64,000 nt of DNA from Pelagibius sp. CAU 1746 (GCF_039839785.1 NZ_JBDOQT010000002.1:248001-312000), one strand, 5' to 3'. Positions 38,148-47,346 are shown, numbered from the stretch's first letter. The notes: generated by a model from the sequence alone, not told the origin. A program made the numbers and translations.

Positions 38148-40226
38148 TCAGGCGGGTTTCAGCCATACGGCGGTATCGTGGAAGACCGCACCGCCCGCCG
38201 GCGGCCCGGGATCGGCACTGATCAGCAGATTGATGCCGCGGCCCTCCTCGAAGGCACTGTTCGGCCAGATGCTTTCCACCACCACGACATCGGGCTGCAA
38301 ACCGTCGAAAAGCTCGGCATGGATCACGAGGGAACCGCGCCGGTTGCCCAGGCGCACCCGGTCGCCCTCGGCGACGCCCAGACGCGCCGCGGCCTCGGGA
38401 TGAAGCAGCAGGGTGGGGCGCTGCTCGCGCTTCAGCGAGCCCGGCGTCTCGGTGAAGGTGGTGTTGAGAAAGCTGCGCGCCGGGGCCGCCACCAGGCGGA
38501 AGGGCCGCTCGTCGTCCTGCCGGTCGTAGCCGGAATTGTAGCCCGGCAGCGCCGGCATGGCCGCGAAATCGCGACCGTAGGATGCCCAGTCGGGCCTGAA
38601 ATGGAAGCGCTTGTCGGCATGGCCGAAGCCGTCGAGGAAATGCATCTCCTCGAAGGAGCGCGCGCAGTCGTGCCAATGGGCCCGGTGCACGCTGTCGGCG
38701 TCCGGCAGGCCGGAAGCCTTCAGGGTCGCGTCGATGATCTCCCAGGCGGTCATGCCGAAGCCGCGATGCTCGGCGCCCAGGCGCCCCGCCAGGGCGCAGA
38801 TAACCTCATGGTTGCTGCGTGCGCCCGGCAGCGGATCGATCACCGCCTTGGTCACCTGCAAATAGGTGTGGCCGCCGGCGACATAGATGTCGTCGTGCTC
38901 CAGGAACGTGGTGGCCGGCAGCACGATGTCGGCCATGGCTGCGGTTTCGGTCATGAATTGCTCGTGCACGCAGGTGAAGAGATCCGGCCGGGCGAAACCC
39001 TCTGCCACCTTGGCGCTTTCCGGACAGACCACCATGGGATTGGTGTTCTGGATGAACAGCGCGGTGACCGGCGGCCCCTCGCCCAGGTCGCGCTTGTCTC
39101 CTGTCAGAATCGGCCCCATGCGCGACTGGTCGAGCAGGCGCGTCGACCTGTCGCAGACGTCGAGACCCTGGATCAGCGTCTCGTCCAGGCCGTAGATATC
39201 CGCCTGCCCCTGCATGGCGCCGCCGCCGCGGTGCCGCCAGGCACCTGTCACCGTCGGCAGGCAGGCGACCGCGTGCACCGAGGAAGCGCCGTTGCGCGCC
39301 CGCGAGAATCCGAAGCCGACGCGGATATAGCTGCGCGGCGTGCTGCCGTACAGCCGGGCAAAGGCAAGGATCTCCGCCTCCGTCAGGCCGGTGATCCCGG
39401 CCGCCCAGGCCGGCGTGCAGGCGCCGAAGTGCGCTTCCAGCTCCACGTCCCAATCGCTGTATTCTTCCATATAGGCGCGGTCGGCATAGCCCTCGGACAG
39501 CAGCACGTGAATGACCGCCGCCGCCAAGGCGCCGTCGGTGCCCGGCTTCAGCGCCAGGTGCTGGTCGGCCTGGGCCGCCGTGCCGGTGCGGTAAGGATCG
39601 ACCACCACCAGCTTCGCGCCGCGCACCTTGCGGGCCTTGGCCACGTGGGTCATCACGTTGACCTGGGTCGAGACCGGATTGCCGCCCCAGACGACGACAA
39701 GGTCGGCCTCCGCGATCTCTCGCGCATCGGGCCCTCTGCGGACGCCGCAGGCGGCGTTCCAGCCGGTCGACACCAGCTTGGTGCAGATGGTCGAGTACTG
39801 GCGCGAGTAGCGCTTGGCATGGCGCAGGCGCTCGATGCCGTCGCGCTGCACCAGCCCCATGGTCCCGGCGTAGAAATAGGGCCAGACGGTCTCGCTGCCG
39901 TGGCGCTGCTCGGCCGTCAGCAGGGCTTCCGCAACCTCGTCGAGAGCCTGATCCCAGGTAATTTCCTGGAAAGCCTCACGCCCCTGCCCCCGCGCGCCGA
40001 CCCGGCGCAGCGGCGCGGTAAGCCGGTCCGGATGGTGCACCCGCTCGGCGTAGCGCGCGACCTTGGCGCAGACCACGCCGTCGGTGTAGTCGTTGCCGCG
40101 CGCGCCACGCACCTTGCCGATGCGGGTTTCGGAAAGCTTTTCCACTTCCAGCGCGCAGACGCTGGGGCAATCGTGCGGACAGGTGGAGTGGACGAAAACC
40201 GGCTGGCCGGCGAGATCGAGAGGCAT
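38148..40226 (-). CDS. Molybdopterin-dependent oxidoreductase (MopB/DMSO reductase family)
   Basis: Large catalytic subunit of 692 residues. An N-terminal CPHDCPSVCALEVE plus GVVCAK region could hold a [4Fe-4S] cluster. The molybdopterin domains follow (VWGGNPVSTQVNVMTHVAKARK, YIRVGFGFSRARNGASSVHAV, FIQNTNPMVVCPESAKVAEGF) and a C-terminal MGD-binding domain with LLLHPEAAARLGVAEGDRV. There is no Tat signal, so it should be cytosolic. No electron-transfer or membrane subunit is adjacent. Substrate unknown; family members range from formate to N- or S-oxides. The VWA gene starts 115 bases downstream on the same strand. Confidence 0.9.
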   Translation of the reverse strand: MPLDLAGQPVFVHSTCPHDCPSVCALEVEKLSETRIGKVRGARGNDYTDGVVCAKVARYAERVHHPDRLTAPLRRVGARGQGREAFQEITWDQALDEVAEALLTAEQRHGSETVWPYFYAGTMGLVQRDGIERLRHAKRYSRQYSTICTKLVSTGWNAACGVRRGPDAREIAEADLVVVWGGNPVSTQVNVMTHVAKARKVRGAKLVVVDPYRTGTAAQADQHLALKPGTDGALAAAVIHVLLSEGYADRAYMEEYSDWDVELEAHFGACTPAWAAGITGLTEAEILAFARLYGSTPRSYIRVGFGFSRARNGASSVHAVACLPTVTGAWRHRGGGAMQGQADIYGLDETLIQGLDVCDRSTRLLDQSRMGPILTGDKRDLGEGPPVTALFIQNTNPMVVCPESAKVAEGFARPDLFTCVHEQFMTETAAMADIVLPATTFLEHDDIYVAGGHTYLQVTKAVIDPLPGARSNHEVICALAGRLGAEHRGFGMTAWEIIDATLKASGLPDADSVHRAHWHDCARSFEEMHFLDGFGHADKRFHFRPDWASYGRDFAAMPALPGYNSGYDRQDDERPFRLVAAPARSFLNTTFTETPGSLKREQRPTLLLHPEAAARLGVAEGDRVRLGNRRGSLVIHAELFDGLQPDVVVVESIWPNSAFEEGRGINLLISADPGPPAGGAVFHDTAVWLKPA

Positions 40227-40298
40227 CGGAAAGAGGGTCCGTCAAACAGGGAGCGGCTGCCGATCCTAACGCGGCCGCTCCGCTGCTTCAATCGGGCG

Positions 40299-41996
40299 CT
40301 ATCTCTGCGCCGGGGCGGCAGCGCAGTCGCCACCGGCGAGCCGCGCCAGGTCGAGGACGCGGTAGGCCCCGCTATCCAGCACCACCGAGCCAGCCGGCGG
40401 ATTCGCCAGCAGGAAGTCCTCCCGCCGATGGCGGCTCCAGATCTCCGCTATTCTTGCGTCGAAGGGCGCGAAGTAGGTGGGCCGCTCGCCGGCCTCCGGG
40501 AAGGAGGTCCGGTCGACCACCAGGTAGTCGACGCCCCAATGACAGCGCAGGTCCCGCAGCGGCGCCGGCTGCGTCGCGAGGAAAGCGTCGATCAGCGCGT
40601 TCATCCTGGCGCGCATCGTCAGGACATAGGCGTCGTAGACGGGATAGTGCACCTTGCGGGCCACGAAGACCGGCCGCGCCGCCACGTAGGGAATCAGTTC
40701 CAACTCGCTGTCCGACGCGGGCCAGTAGGCGAAAACGCTGTCGGCCGGCTGGGCGGCAGCAAAGGCCATAACCTGCTGTCCCGGCGCGCCCAGGTGGTAG
40801 CGGTGCCCGGCTTTCTGGGCATCGAAACTGTCAAAGGTGAACGTCAGCAGCGCCAGCCCGGCGAGGGCCGCCGCCTCGGGCCAGCGCAGGACCCGCTCCA
40901 GGCGCCCACAAAGGCGCTGCAGGCCGACCACCGTGAACAGCGGCAGCAGAGTGAAGAGCGGGTAGAACACGAAACGGTAGCTGTGAAAGGACATCATCAG
41001 GTAAACCGCGAGGCCCAATGCGCCGCTACACAGGACGAAGCCGGTGAAGACCCGCCGCGCGGCGCTGCCCCTGGGCAGGCCCAGAAACCCGTAGACGGCC
41101 AAGCCGCCGCAGAACAGCAGCACCGTCAGGGCCGACATCACTTCCGTGCCGCGGAACTGACCCAGGGCCTTGCCGGCGACATAGAGCAAGGGATTGAAGA
41201 CACCGTAGAAGTGGCGCCCTTCCGGCCCGTTCTCCGGATAGGTGTCCACTTGCTGCATCGGCGCCAGCGGTGTTCCGAGTTCGTCGGACGCCCCGGGCAC
41301 GGAACCGAAGACCAGCCACAGCGAAAGCGCGCCGGTCACGGCCAGCAGCACCAATCCCGTCAGTTTCCGCCGCCCGTCCTGGCGCAGGAGACCGCCCATA
41401 ACGAAGACCTGCCAGGCGAGCAGCAGCCCCACCAGGGGCGTCATCGCCGGATACAGCAGGCCGGAAATGACCGTGACCGCCACGAGCCCCGGCAGCGAGC
41501 CGTAGAGCATCGCCACCACCGCCCAGATGAGCAGCGGGAAGCCGAAGGCGTGAGGCACCGCCGAGGTCACCTGGTAGAGATAGAGCGGCTGGGCGGCGAC
41601 GAAGCCGACGGCCCCCAAAACCGTCAGGCGGTTGCCGAGCCGGCGCGCCGCGAGACCCATGCCCAGCAGCAGCGCCAGCCAGCAGGCCACCGAAAAGACC
41701 CGGCCCAAGACCAAGAGGCTGCCGCCCGCCCAAAGCCAAAGGCGCGTCATGCCCTCGTAGAGGTAGGGCTGGGGAAGGGCCGAGAGAAAGGCCGCCAGGT
41801 AGTCGCCGTCGAAGAGCGCCGGATCGCTCCAGGGATGGAAACGAAACAGCGGCCGCATTTCCTCATGGAAGTTGGCCGGATCGACCGCGAACCAGAGCTG
41901 GGTGCCGACGATCGCGCAGGCGTAGACGGCGAAGGCGATCACGACCGGCCAGCCTCGGCTGACCGAGACCGGCGCGAAGAGCCGCTCCGCGCTCAT
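40299..41996 (-). CDS. Polytopic membrane protein, GT-C-like glycosyltransferase (second gene of pair)
   Basis: A 565-residue protein with about 10-11 hydrophobic helices and a C-terminal, probably periplasmic, soluble tail of about 170 residues (starting near FTFDSFDAQKAGH and containing YWPASDSELELIPYVAARPVF). An acidic motif follows the first helix: VDPANFHEEMRPLFRFHP, which is the usual place of the catalytic Asp/Glu in GT-C enzymes such as PMT and GT39. I infer transfer of a sugar from a lipid carrier. Its start overlaps the upstream gene by four bases (ATGA). No function is known to me for this subfamily. Confidence 0.7.
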   Translation of the reverse strand: MSAERLFAPVSVSRGWPVVIAFAVYACAIVGTQLWFAVDPANFHEEMRPLFRFHPWSDPALFDGDYLAAFLSALPQPYLYEGMTRLWLWAGGSLLVLGRVFSVACWLALLLGMGLAARRLGNRLTVLGAVGFVAAQPLYLYQVTSAVPHAFGFPLLIWAVVAMLYGSLPGLVAVTVISGLLYPAMTPLVGLLLAWQVFVMGGLLRQDGRRKLTGLVLLAVTGALSLWLVFGSVPGASDELGTPLAPMQQVDTYPENGPEGRHFYGVFNPLLYVAGKALGQFRGTEVMSALTVLLFCGGLAVYGFLGLPRGSAARRVFTGFVLCSGALGLAVYLMMSFHSYRFVFYPLFTLLPLFTVVGLQRLCGRLERVLRWPEAAALAGLALLTFTFDSFDAQKAGHRYHLGAPGQQVMAFAAAQPADSVFAYWPASDSELELIPYVAARPVFVARKVHYPVYDAYVLTMRARMNALIDAFLATQPAPLRDLRCHWGVDYLVVDRTSFPEAGERPTYFAPFDARIAEIWSRHRREDFLLANPPAGSVVLDSGAYRVLDLARLAGGDCAAAPAQR

Positions 41997-43783
41997 GCGC
42001 CCGGCTCCCGCGCACCCCGCGAGACCGCGGCCTCGTCGTCAAGCAGATAGATTTCGAAACCGCCGGCGGTCTCCAGCAGGCGGTAGTTTTGGCGCAGCTC
42101 CGCCATCAGACGGCGCACCGCCGGCGTATTGTAGGTATCTCCCGGCCGATAAAAGACGAGCCGCGGCGGGTCCTCATCCAGCACCGACCCCGCCGCCCGC
42201 AGATCCTCCGCGTCCTGCAGGCCGCGCGCCGCGTTGAAGAAGCGCAGCGGGTTGCGCCGCCGGCCCAGGAAGTAGAGCTCCGGATTGACCGGCAAGGCCA
42301 GAATCGCCTCCTCGGGCTCACTATGCTTCTCGATGAGACTCAGAAACAGACCGTAAAGCGCGGCCTCCTCGGCCGCCACGATCAGGCTTGCACGCGGCAG
42401 GCCGCTCGGCGCCACCACGGTCTTGGTCCTGCCGGCGATGATGCCGTCCCAGCCGCGGGTCAGCGGCTGACCGGCCTGGTAGGTCAAGCCGATCACCGCG
42501 AGCGTCAGGCAAAAGACCGCAGGCACCAGGCTGCGGCGCCGTCCGGCACGGGCGCCGAGGTGCAGCAGCGCCAACAGGGTCAGCGCGGCGCTGAAGAAGA
42601 GATAGAGCGGCTCCTGGGAGTGCACCGAGACCAGAGCGAAGAAGCAGGCGACGATGGGTAGAGCCGCCTGCCCCGCCGGCTCGCCGCGCCACAGGGCACG
42701 CAGCAGCAGGCCGCCGAGGGCCGCCGGCAGCAGCGCGAGGGAAAGCCAGAAGAAGCCGTTCAGCAGGGCCGCGCCGCCGCCGCCCAGCACCTGCTCGGCA
42801 CTGCGCAGCACCAGGGCGCCGAAGCCCGGCGCCCCGGCCGGCCTGGAAACGGCGATCGAGACGATGGAGGCGAGGGTGTCCCGCCACCAGTTCCCCAGCG
42901 AGCCCTCGGCAAAGTGATAGGCCAGCAGCGGCGCGGCCGCGAGCAGACCGCCCAGGGTCAGGCGCAGGAGGATGCGCAGGACGCAGCGGTCATCCAGCCG
43001 CGTGGTCATGAAGGTGAAGCCCAGCAGCAGCGCCGGCGCAACACCGAACAGCACGGCGGCGGCGATATCGGTCATGGCGCGGAGATAGAGCACCAGCCCC
43101 ACCAACATCACCAAGGCCAGGCCGCGCGCCAGCCGTGCCTGGCCCTGGCCGGGGTGGCGTTGCTCCTGCAGCAGCAGAAGCGCGAAGACGCCCATGGCCG
43201 CGAAGACACCGCTCAACGGCCTGAACAGGAACAGGACCGCCAGCAGGAAGCCGGCCAGTTCCAAGGTGCCGCGCCGCTCGGCCGGCCGGGCGGCCAGCAG
43301 GGCGGCGATGAGGAGGCAGAAGAACAGGGCGTACCACTGCGCCGTCGGATTGAGGAACTGCACGAAAGTCAGGCTGCTCATGGCCGCGGCACCGGCAAAA
43401 GCCGGCAAGACGCCGCGCCCGGCGAGCAGCCAGAAGGCCAGGGCGCACTGGATCAGCGTCATCGCCACCAGGGGATAGCGCAGGCTCAGCAGGTCGACGC
43501 CGAAGACGTCGAAGGCCAGAGCGTTGGCAAAGCTCACGTAGCCCATATGGATGGCCTGCACGCTGCCGTTCAGCGATTCGCCGGCCAGCAGGCGCTCGGC
43601 GACATGCGCGTAGGCACCCTCGTCCGGCGCCGACCAGAAGCGGTCGTGGAAATGCAGCAGTACGGCGAAGGCGACCAGCATGGCCACAACGAAGACCGAT
43701 CCCCGGACCAGGCGCGCGGCCCCGGTCCCGCCCAGATGCGCCGTGGGGTGGACCAGCGCCGGAGCGGCGTCCAGGCGGCTCAT
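41993..43783 (-). CDS. Polytopic membrane protein, GT-C-like glycosyltransferase (first gene of pair)
   Basis: A 596-residue integral membrane protein with about 11-12 hydrophobic helices. After the first helix comes FHDRFWSAPDEGAYAHVAERLLAGE, with the D-E pair typical of GT-C catalytic loops. A C-terminal soluble part (about 460-596) has REASLIVAAEEAALYGLF-like helices and ends in YLLDDEAAVSRG. Start is ATG 43783, overlapping the LPG-synthase-like stop by ATGA; an in-frame ATG 45 bases upstream lies inside that gene. Translational coupling on both sides suggests one complex or pathway. Confidence 0.7.
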   Translation of the reverse strand: MSRLDAAPALVHPTAHLGGTGAARLVRGSVFVVAMLVAFAVLLHFHDRFWSAPDEGAYAHVAERLLAGESLNGSVQAIHMGYVSFANALAFDVFGVDLLSLRYPLVAMTLIQCALAFWLLAGRGVLPAFAGAAAMSSLTFVQFLNPTAQWYALFFCLLIAALLAARPAERRGTLELAGFLLAVLFLFRPLSGVFAAMGVFALLLLQEQRHPGQGQARLARGLALVMLVGLVLYLRAMTDIAAAVLFGVAPALLLGFTFMTTRLDDRCVLRILLRLTLGGLLAAAPLLAYHFAEGSLGNWWRDTLASIVSIAVSRPAGAPGFGALVLRSAEQVLGGGGAALLNGFFWLSLALLPAALGGLLLRALWRGEPAGQAALPIVACFFALVSVHSQEPLYLFFSAALTLLALLHLGARAGRRRSLVPAVFCLTLAVIGLTYQAGQPLTRGWDGIIAGRTKTVVAPSGLPRASLIVAAEEAALYGLFLSLIEKHSEPEEAILALPVNPELYFLGRRRNPLRFFNAARGLQDAEDLRAAGSVLDEDPPRLVFYRPGDTYNTPAVRRLMAELRQNYRLLETAGGFEIYLLDDEAAVSRGAREPGA

Positions 43784-44829
43784 GGTGCCGTCCGCGCCGG
43801 CGGCAGGCCGCGCCCTCCCTTGAGCCACAACGCGCAGCCCGGCAGTACCGCGACGAGCATCGACAGACCGAAGAGGACCGAGATCGCCAAGGCATGATCG
43901 GCGCCGATCCCGACGGCGCCGAACATGATGACGCTGGCGCCCTCGCGCACGCCCCAGCCGGCGAAGGAGAGCGGAATGAACATGATGAGAATGATGGCGG
44001 GGACCGCCGCCAGCGCCTCGGTCAGGCCGAGATCGAGGCCGAAGCCCTGCGCCAGGGCCAGCGCGGCGAGCACGGAACAGAGCTGCGCCAATCCGGAGAG
44101 AAGCAGCAGGACAAGCGACAGCGGCTGCGCCAGCAGCACCCGGCGGCCGCCCGCCGCCATAACGTCGAGAAGGCTGAGGACATGGCCCAGCAGCGGCAAG
44201 GCCCGCAAGCGGCGGTCAAGTCCGGCGGGCAAGCGGTCGAGCAGGCACAGCAGAGCGAGGCCCACCAGCAGGCCCGGCAGGCACGCCAGCAACAGCCAGC
44301 GCAGAGCGGGCGGCCCCAGGCTGTCGCCCAGCCAGGCCACGCCACCGGCGACCATGATCACCAGGGCGAGCAAACCGGTGATGCGCTCCAGCATGACGCT
44401 GCCGAAGGCGCGGTTGAAGGGAACGCCGGCCCGCGATGCCTGCCAGATGCGCACCGCGTCGCCGCCGACCGATGTCGGCAGAACCTGGGTGAAGAACGTC
44501 CCGACGAACATCAGGGCCACGACCCGGCGCAGCGGCAGCGGCGTGCCGAGCGCCCGCAGAACCAGCCACCACCGCAATGCGGACACCAAGGGGACGCCCG
44601 CCAGAGCCGCCGTGGCCGCCAAGCCCGCCCATAGCGGCAGATCGAGCAGCAACGCCCCGACGGCAGGCAGGTCGACCGCCCGCGCCAGCAAAGCCAGCAA
44701 TCCCAGGGAGACCAGCAGCTTCACCGCCAGCGCCCCATAGCGTCCGGCCCAATGGCCCTGCCCCCGGCGCGCAGCCACAGGGGCCCGGCCCGGCAGCGGC
44801 TGGTCGGCCGTCTCCGCCGTCGCTGGCAT
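43780..44829 (-). CDS. Lysylphosphatidylglycerol synthase transmembrane-type (flippase-like) protein
   Basis: A 349-residue membrane protein of the LPG_synthase_TM / UPF0104 group: about 8 helices, with LRWWLVLRALGTPLPLRRV, the core motif LMFVGTFFTQVLPTSVGGDAVRIWQASRAG, VMLERITGLLALV and a C-terminal FIPLSFAGWGVREGASVIMFGAVGIG. In MprF such a domain flips aminoacyl-lipids; stand-alone versions such as AglD-type proteins are linked to lipid-linked sugar handling. I chose ATG 44829 (MPATAE) because GGGAG is six bases before it. First gene of the coupled three-gene cluster. Confidence 0.85.
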   Translation of the reverse strand: MPATAETADQPLPGRAPVAARRGQGHWAGRYGALAVKLLVSLGLLALLARAVDLPAVGALLLDLPLWAGLAATAALAGVPLVSALRWWLVLRALGTPLPLRRVVALMFVGTFFTQVLPTSVGGDAVRIWQASRAGVPFNRAFGSVMLERITGLLALVIMVAGGVAWLGDSLGPPALRWLLLACLPGLLVGLALLCLLDRLPAGLDRRLRALPLLGHVLSLLDVMAAGGRRVLLAQPLSLVLLLLSGLAQLCSVLAALALAQGFGLDLGLTEALAAVPAIILIMFIPLSFAGWGVREGASVIMFGAVGIGADHALAISVLFGLSMLVAVLPGCALWLKGGRGLPPARTAP

Positions 44830-44955
44830 CTTGCACTCCCACATCAGCATCCTGAGGGGCATGATGCCTTTGAAGGAGTAAAGAAAACCTCAGCTTAAAC
44901 AAATTGTGAAGAATTGCTCCGACCGGCACCGTGGGGCTGGGGTGGGACGGCCTGC

Positions 44956-45546
44956 CTAGGCGAGACTTTCCAGGCTGCGGGCGAGATTGTCCCGCGCCGG
45001 CTTCTCGAAGCGGGGGCCGAAGCACGCCGAAAAGTACAGCTTTTCCCGGCTCAGGAAGCCTTCGAGCACCTCACGCCGGCCGGCGCGATAGGCCGCTTCT
45101 GCGACAAAGGCGTATTCACGGCGGATTGCCGCTTCATAGGCCGCGAAGGCCGGCCAGGGCGCCGCCAGGATCGACAGGTCCATGTCAAGAAAGAGCGCGG
45201 CGTCGGCGCGCTGGGATCGGCTCAGATCAGAAGGCACCAGGTGCCTCGCCGTCGCTTCGACGAGCCGGCCGGCGAAGTCCAGGCTGTCCGGCGGAAGCAC
45301 CCCGGCCCCCTCATGCATCAGCAGCGCCGCGCTTCGCGCCTCGTTGTCGCTCCGCTGCGGATCATAAACCGCATCGTGGTAGTAGAGCGCCGCGCTGACC
45401 GCCGCCGGGTCGTCGAGGCGATGACGAACCTCCTCGAAGAGCTCCAGCAGCATCTCGATGTGCCGCCAGGTGTGATAGTGGCGCTGCGACTCGGCATAGC
45501 GCCGCCGCAGGGCCGTCATCAAGGACGACGGCAGCGGCGCGTTCAT
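44956..45546 (-). CDS. HD-type predicted metal-dependent phosphohydrolase (COG4339-like)
   Basis: A 196-residue protein with YHTWRHIEMLLELFEEV (H25, H29), ALYYHDAVYDP (H57, D58) and SDNEARSA, the ligand pattern of HD-domain hydrolases. This family is annotated as a predicted metal-dependent phosphohydrolase, but no substrate is known to me. No membrane or secretion signal. It ends 127 bases before the LPG-synthase-like gene start and may be independent of that cluster. ATG start. Confidence 0.88.
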   Translation of the reverse strand: MNAPLPSSLMTALRRRYAESQRHYHTWRHIEMLLELFEEVRHRLDDPAAVSAALYYHDAVYDPQRSDNEARSAALLMHEGAGVLPPDSLDFAGRLVEATARHLVPSDLSRSQRADAALFLDMDLSILAAPWPAFAAYEAAIRREYAFVAEAAYRAGRREVLEGFLSREKLYFSACFGPRFEKPARDNLARSLESLA

Positions 45547-45570
45547 GGGCGGGGTGTCTTGGCCATCGCC

Positions 45571-46404
45571 TCAGCGCGCCTTCATCGCCGCCCAGTCTTC
45601 GGGACTGAGGTTCTCCATGAGGGAGAACTGGCCGGCGCCCTTCAGCCATTCGCCGCCGTCGATGGTCACCACCTCGCCGTTGATGTAGGCCGAGCCCTCG
45701 GCCAGCAGGTAGGCGACGAGGTCGGTCAGCTCCCGGTGCTCGCCGACGCGGCCCAGCGGGATCTTATTCATCCAGGCGCGGTTCATCGCCTCGTTGGGCA
45801 CCAAGCGCGCCCAGGCGCCCTCGGTCGGAAAGGGCCCCGGCGCAATGGCGTTGAGGCGGATGCCGCGCCCGCCCCACTCCACCGCCAGGGAGCGGGTCAT
45901 AGCCAGGACCCCCGCCTTGGCCATGGCCGAGGGCACCACGAAGGGCGAGCCGGTCTCGGCATAGGTGGCGACGATGGAGAGCACGTTGCCCGGATGCCCC
46001 TCGGCCAACCAGCGCTTGCCGCAGGCCAGGGTCACATAGGCGGTGCCGTGCATGACGATGGCCAGCACGGCGTCCAGAGCGCGCGGCGAGAGGCTCTCGG
46101 TGCGGGCCAGGAAGTTGCCGGCGGCGTTGTTCACCAAGGCGTCCAGCGAGCCCTCATCCCAAATGCGGTTCACCATGGCCTCGACCTGGGCCGGGTCGCG
46201 CAGATCGCAGGGAATGGCGCGGGTGCGGTTGGGAAAGGCCTCGTCGAACTCCTCGCGGGTTTCCTCCAGCACCCCCTGGCGGCGCCCGCAGATCACCAGG
46301 CGCGCGCCCAGTTCCAGGACCCGCCGGCCCATGGACTTGCCGAGGCCGGTGCCGCCACCGGTGATGAGGATGCACTTGTCCTGCAGAAGGTCGCTCTGGA
46401 ACAT
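45571..46404 (-). CDS. Short-chain dehydrogenase/reductase, 2,4-dienoyl-CoA reductase-like
   Basis: A 277-residue SDR with nucleotide motif TGGGTGLG (15-22), NNAAGNF (92-98) and PGPFPTEGAW downstream. The canonical catalytic Tyr of YxxxK is replaced: the expected position reads SAMAK (S159, K163), while a tyrosine lies earlier in YAETGS (Y148). This arrangement is known for 2,4-dienoyl-CoA reductases of the DECR type, which reduce polyunsaturated acyl-CoA double bonds. The nearby acyl-CoA synthetase fits lipid degradation. ATG 46404 is used because the Rossmann motif starts right after it. Confidence 0.88.
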   Translation of the reverse strand: MFQSDLLQDKCILITGGGTGLGKSMGRRVLELGARLVICGRRQGVLEETREEFDEAFPNRTRAIPCDLRDPAQVEAMVNRIWDEGSLDALVNNAAGNFLARTESLSPRALDAVLAIVMHGTAYVTLACGKRWLAEGHPGNVLSIVATYAETGSPFVVPSAMAKAGVLAMTRSLAVEWGGRGIRLNAIAPGPFPTEGAWARLVPNEAMNRAWMNKIPLGRVGEHRELTDLVAYLLAEGSAYINGEVVTIDGGEWLKGAGQFSLMENLSPEDWAAMKAR

Positions 46405-46441
46405 CGAAAGGGCCCTCCTGCCCGCTGCCCAGCGCGGCGGG

Positions 46442-47194
46442 TTACTGCTGCGTCTGGGTAATGACCAACGGCCCCTGACGCGTTGCCACCACGGTATGCT
46501 CGTACTGCACCGTCGGCGCGCAGGGCCTGCTGAAGAGGGTCCAGCGGTCGGACGCGACATCCGCCCACTCGGCACCCAGCGAGACAAAGGGTTCGATGGT
46601 GAAGACCAAGCCGTCGTGCATCCTGCGCCGCTCGCGCCTGTCGGGCCAGGTCGCGATCTCCTTCGGCTCTTCATGCAGAGCGTTTCCAACGCCATGGCTG
46701 GCGAGATTGCGCACCAGGCTATAGCCGTTCTTCTTGGCGAACTTCCCGACGGCAAAGCCGATGTCGGCCAGCGGCTTGCCCGCCTTCACTTTGCGCACCC
46801 CCGCCCACATGGCTCTCTGCCCATCCCGGCAGAGCCGCTCGATGACCGGCGTGACCGGCGGTACGGCGAAGGAGGCGCCGGTATCCGCGAAGATGCCGTC
46901 CTTTTCCGCCGACACGTCGATGTTCACGAGATCGCCGGCCTGAATACGGCGCGGCCCGGGCACGCCGTGGGCGATCTCCTCGTTGACGCTGATGCAGGTG
47001 GCGCCGGGAAAGCCGTAGCAAAGCTCCGGCGCCGGACGCGCGCCTTCGCGCTCGAGATGGCGGCGGCCAAGGTCGTCCAGCTCCGCCGTGGTCATCCCCG
47101 GCGTCAGCGCGGCCCCCATGGCCTGCAGGACCTCGGCCACGATCCTGCCGATTTCCTTGAGCTTTTCCAGCTCCGCTTCGTTCGAGATGGTCAT
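46442..47194 (-). CDS. map: Methionine aminopeptidase type I
   Basis: Removes N-terminal Met from new proteins, 250 residues. The metal ligands are all present: D93 and D104 (VNIDVSAEKDGIFADTG), H167 (LASHGVGNALHEEP), E201 (FTIEPFVSLG) and E232 (YEHTVV); H76 is in NEEIAHGVPG. An insertion-free catalytic core gives the length of a type I enzyme. ATG 47194 is chosen over an ATG 72 bases upstream, which would add a stretch unlike the family. An acyl-CoA synthetase gene is divergent upstream. Confidence 0.96.
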   Translation of the reverse strand: MTISNEAELEKLKEIGRIVAEVLQAMGAALTPGMTTAELDDLGRRHLEREGARPAPELCYGFPGATCISVNEEIAHGVPGPRRIQAGDLVNIDVSAEKDGIFADTGASFAVPPVTPVIERLCRDGQRAMWAGVRKVKAGKPLADIGFAVGKFAKKNGYSLVRNLASHGVGNALHEEPKEIATWPDRRERRRMHDGLVFTIEPFVSLGAEWADVASDRWTLFSRPCAPTVQYEHTVVATRQGPLVITQTQQ

Positions 47195-47346
47195 GGCGAA
47201 AATCCCCGGCAGTGTCACATGAAGAATGGCGAACAACTTGGCACGCACCCGGGAGAATGACAACATTGCCGCCCGCCGGCGGCATCGCGGGCGTCAACGC
47301 GCCCGGATGCCTCAAGGGCCGACGGTTTGTCACGAGGGAGGAAGCT

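Noticed and set aside
38178-42050. Plus-strand open frame of 1290 codons
   Set aside because: It runs through the antisense of the molybdopterin oxidoreductase and a GT-C gene. The translation is repetitive and Arg/His-rich.
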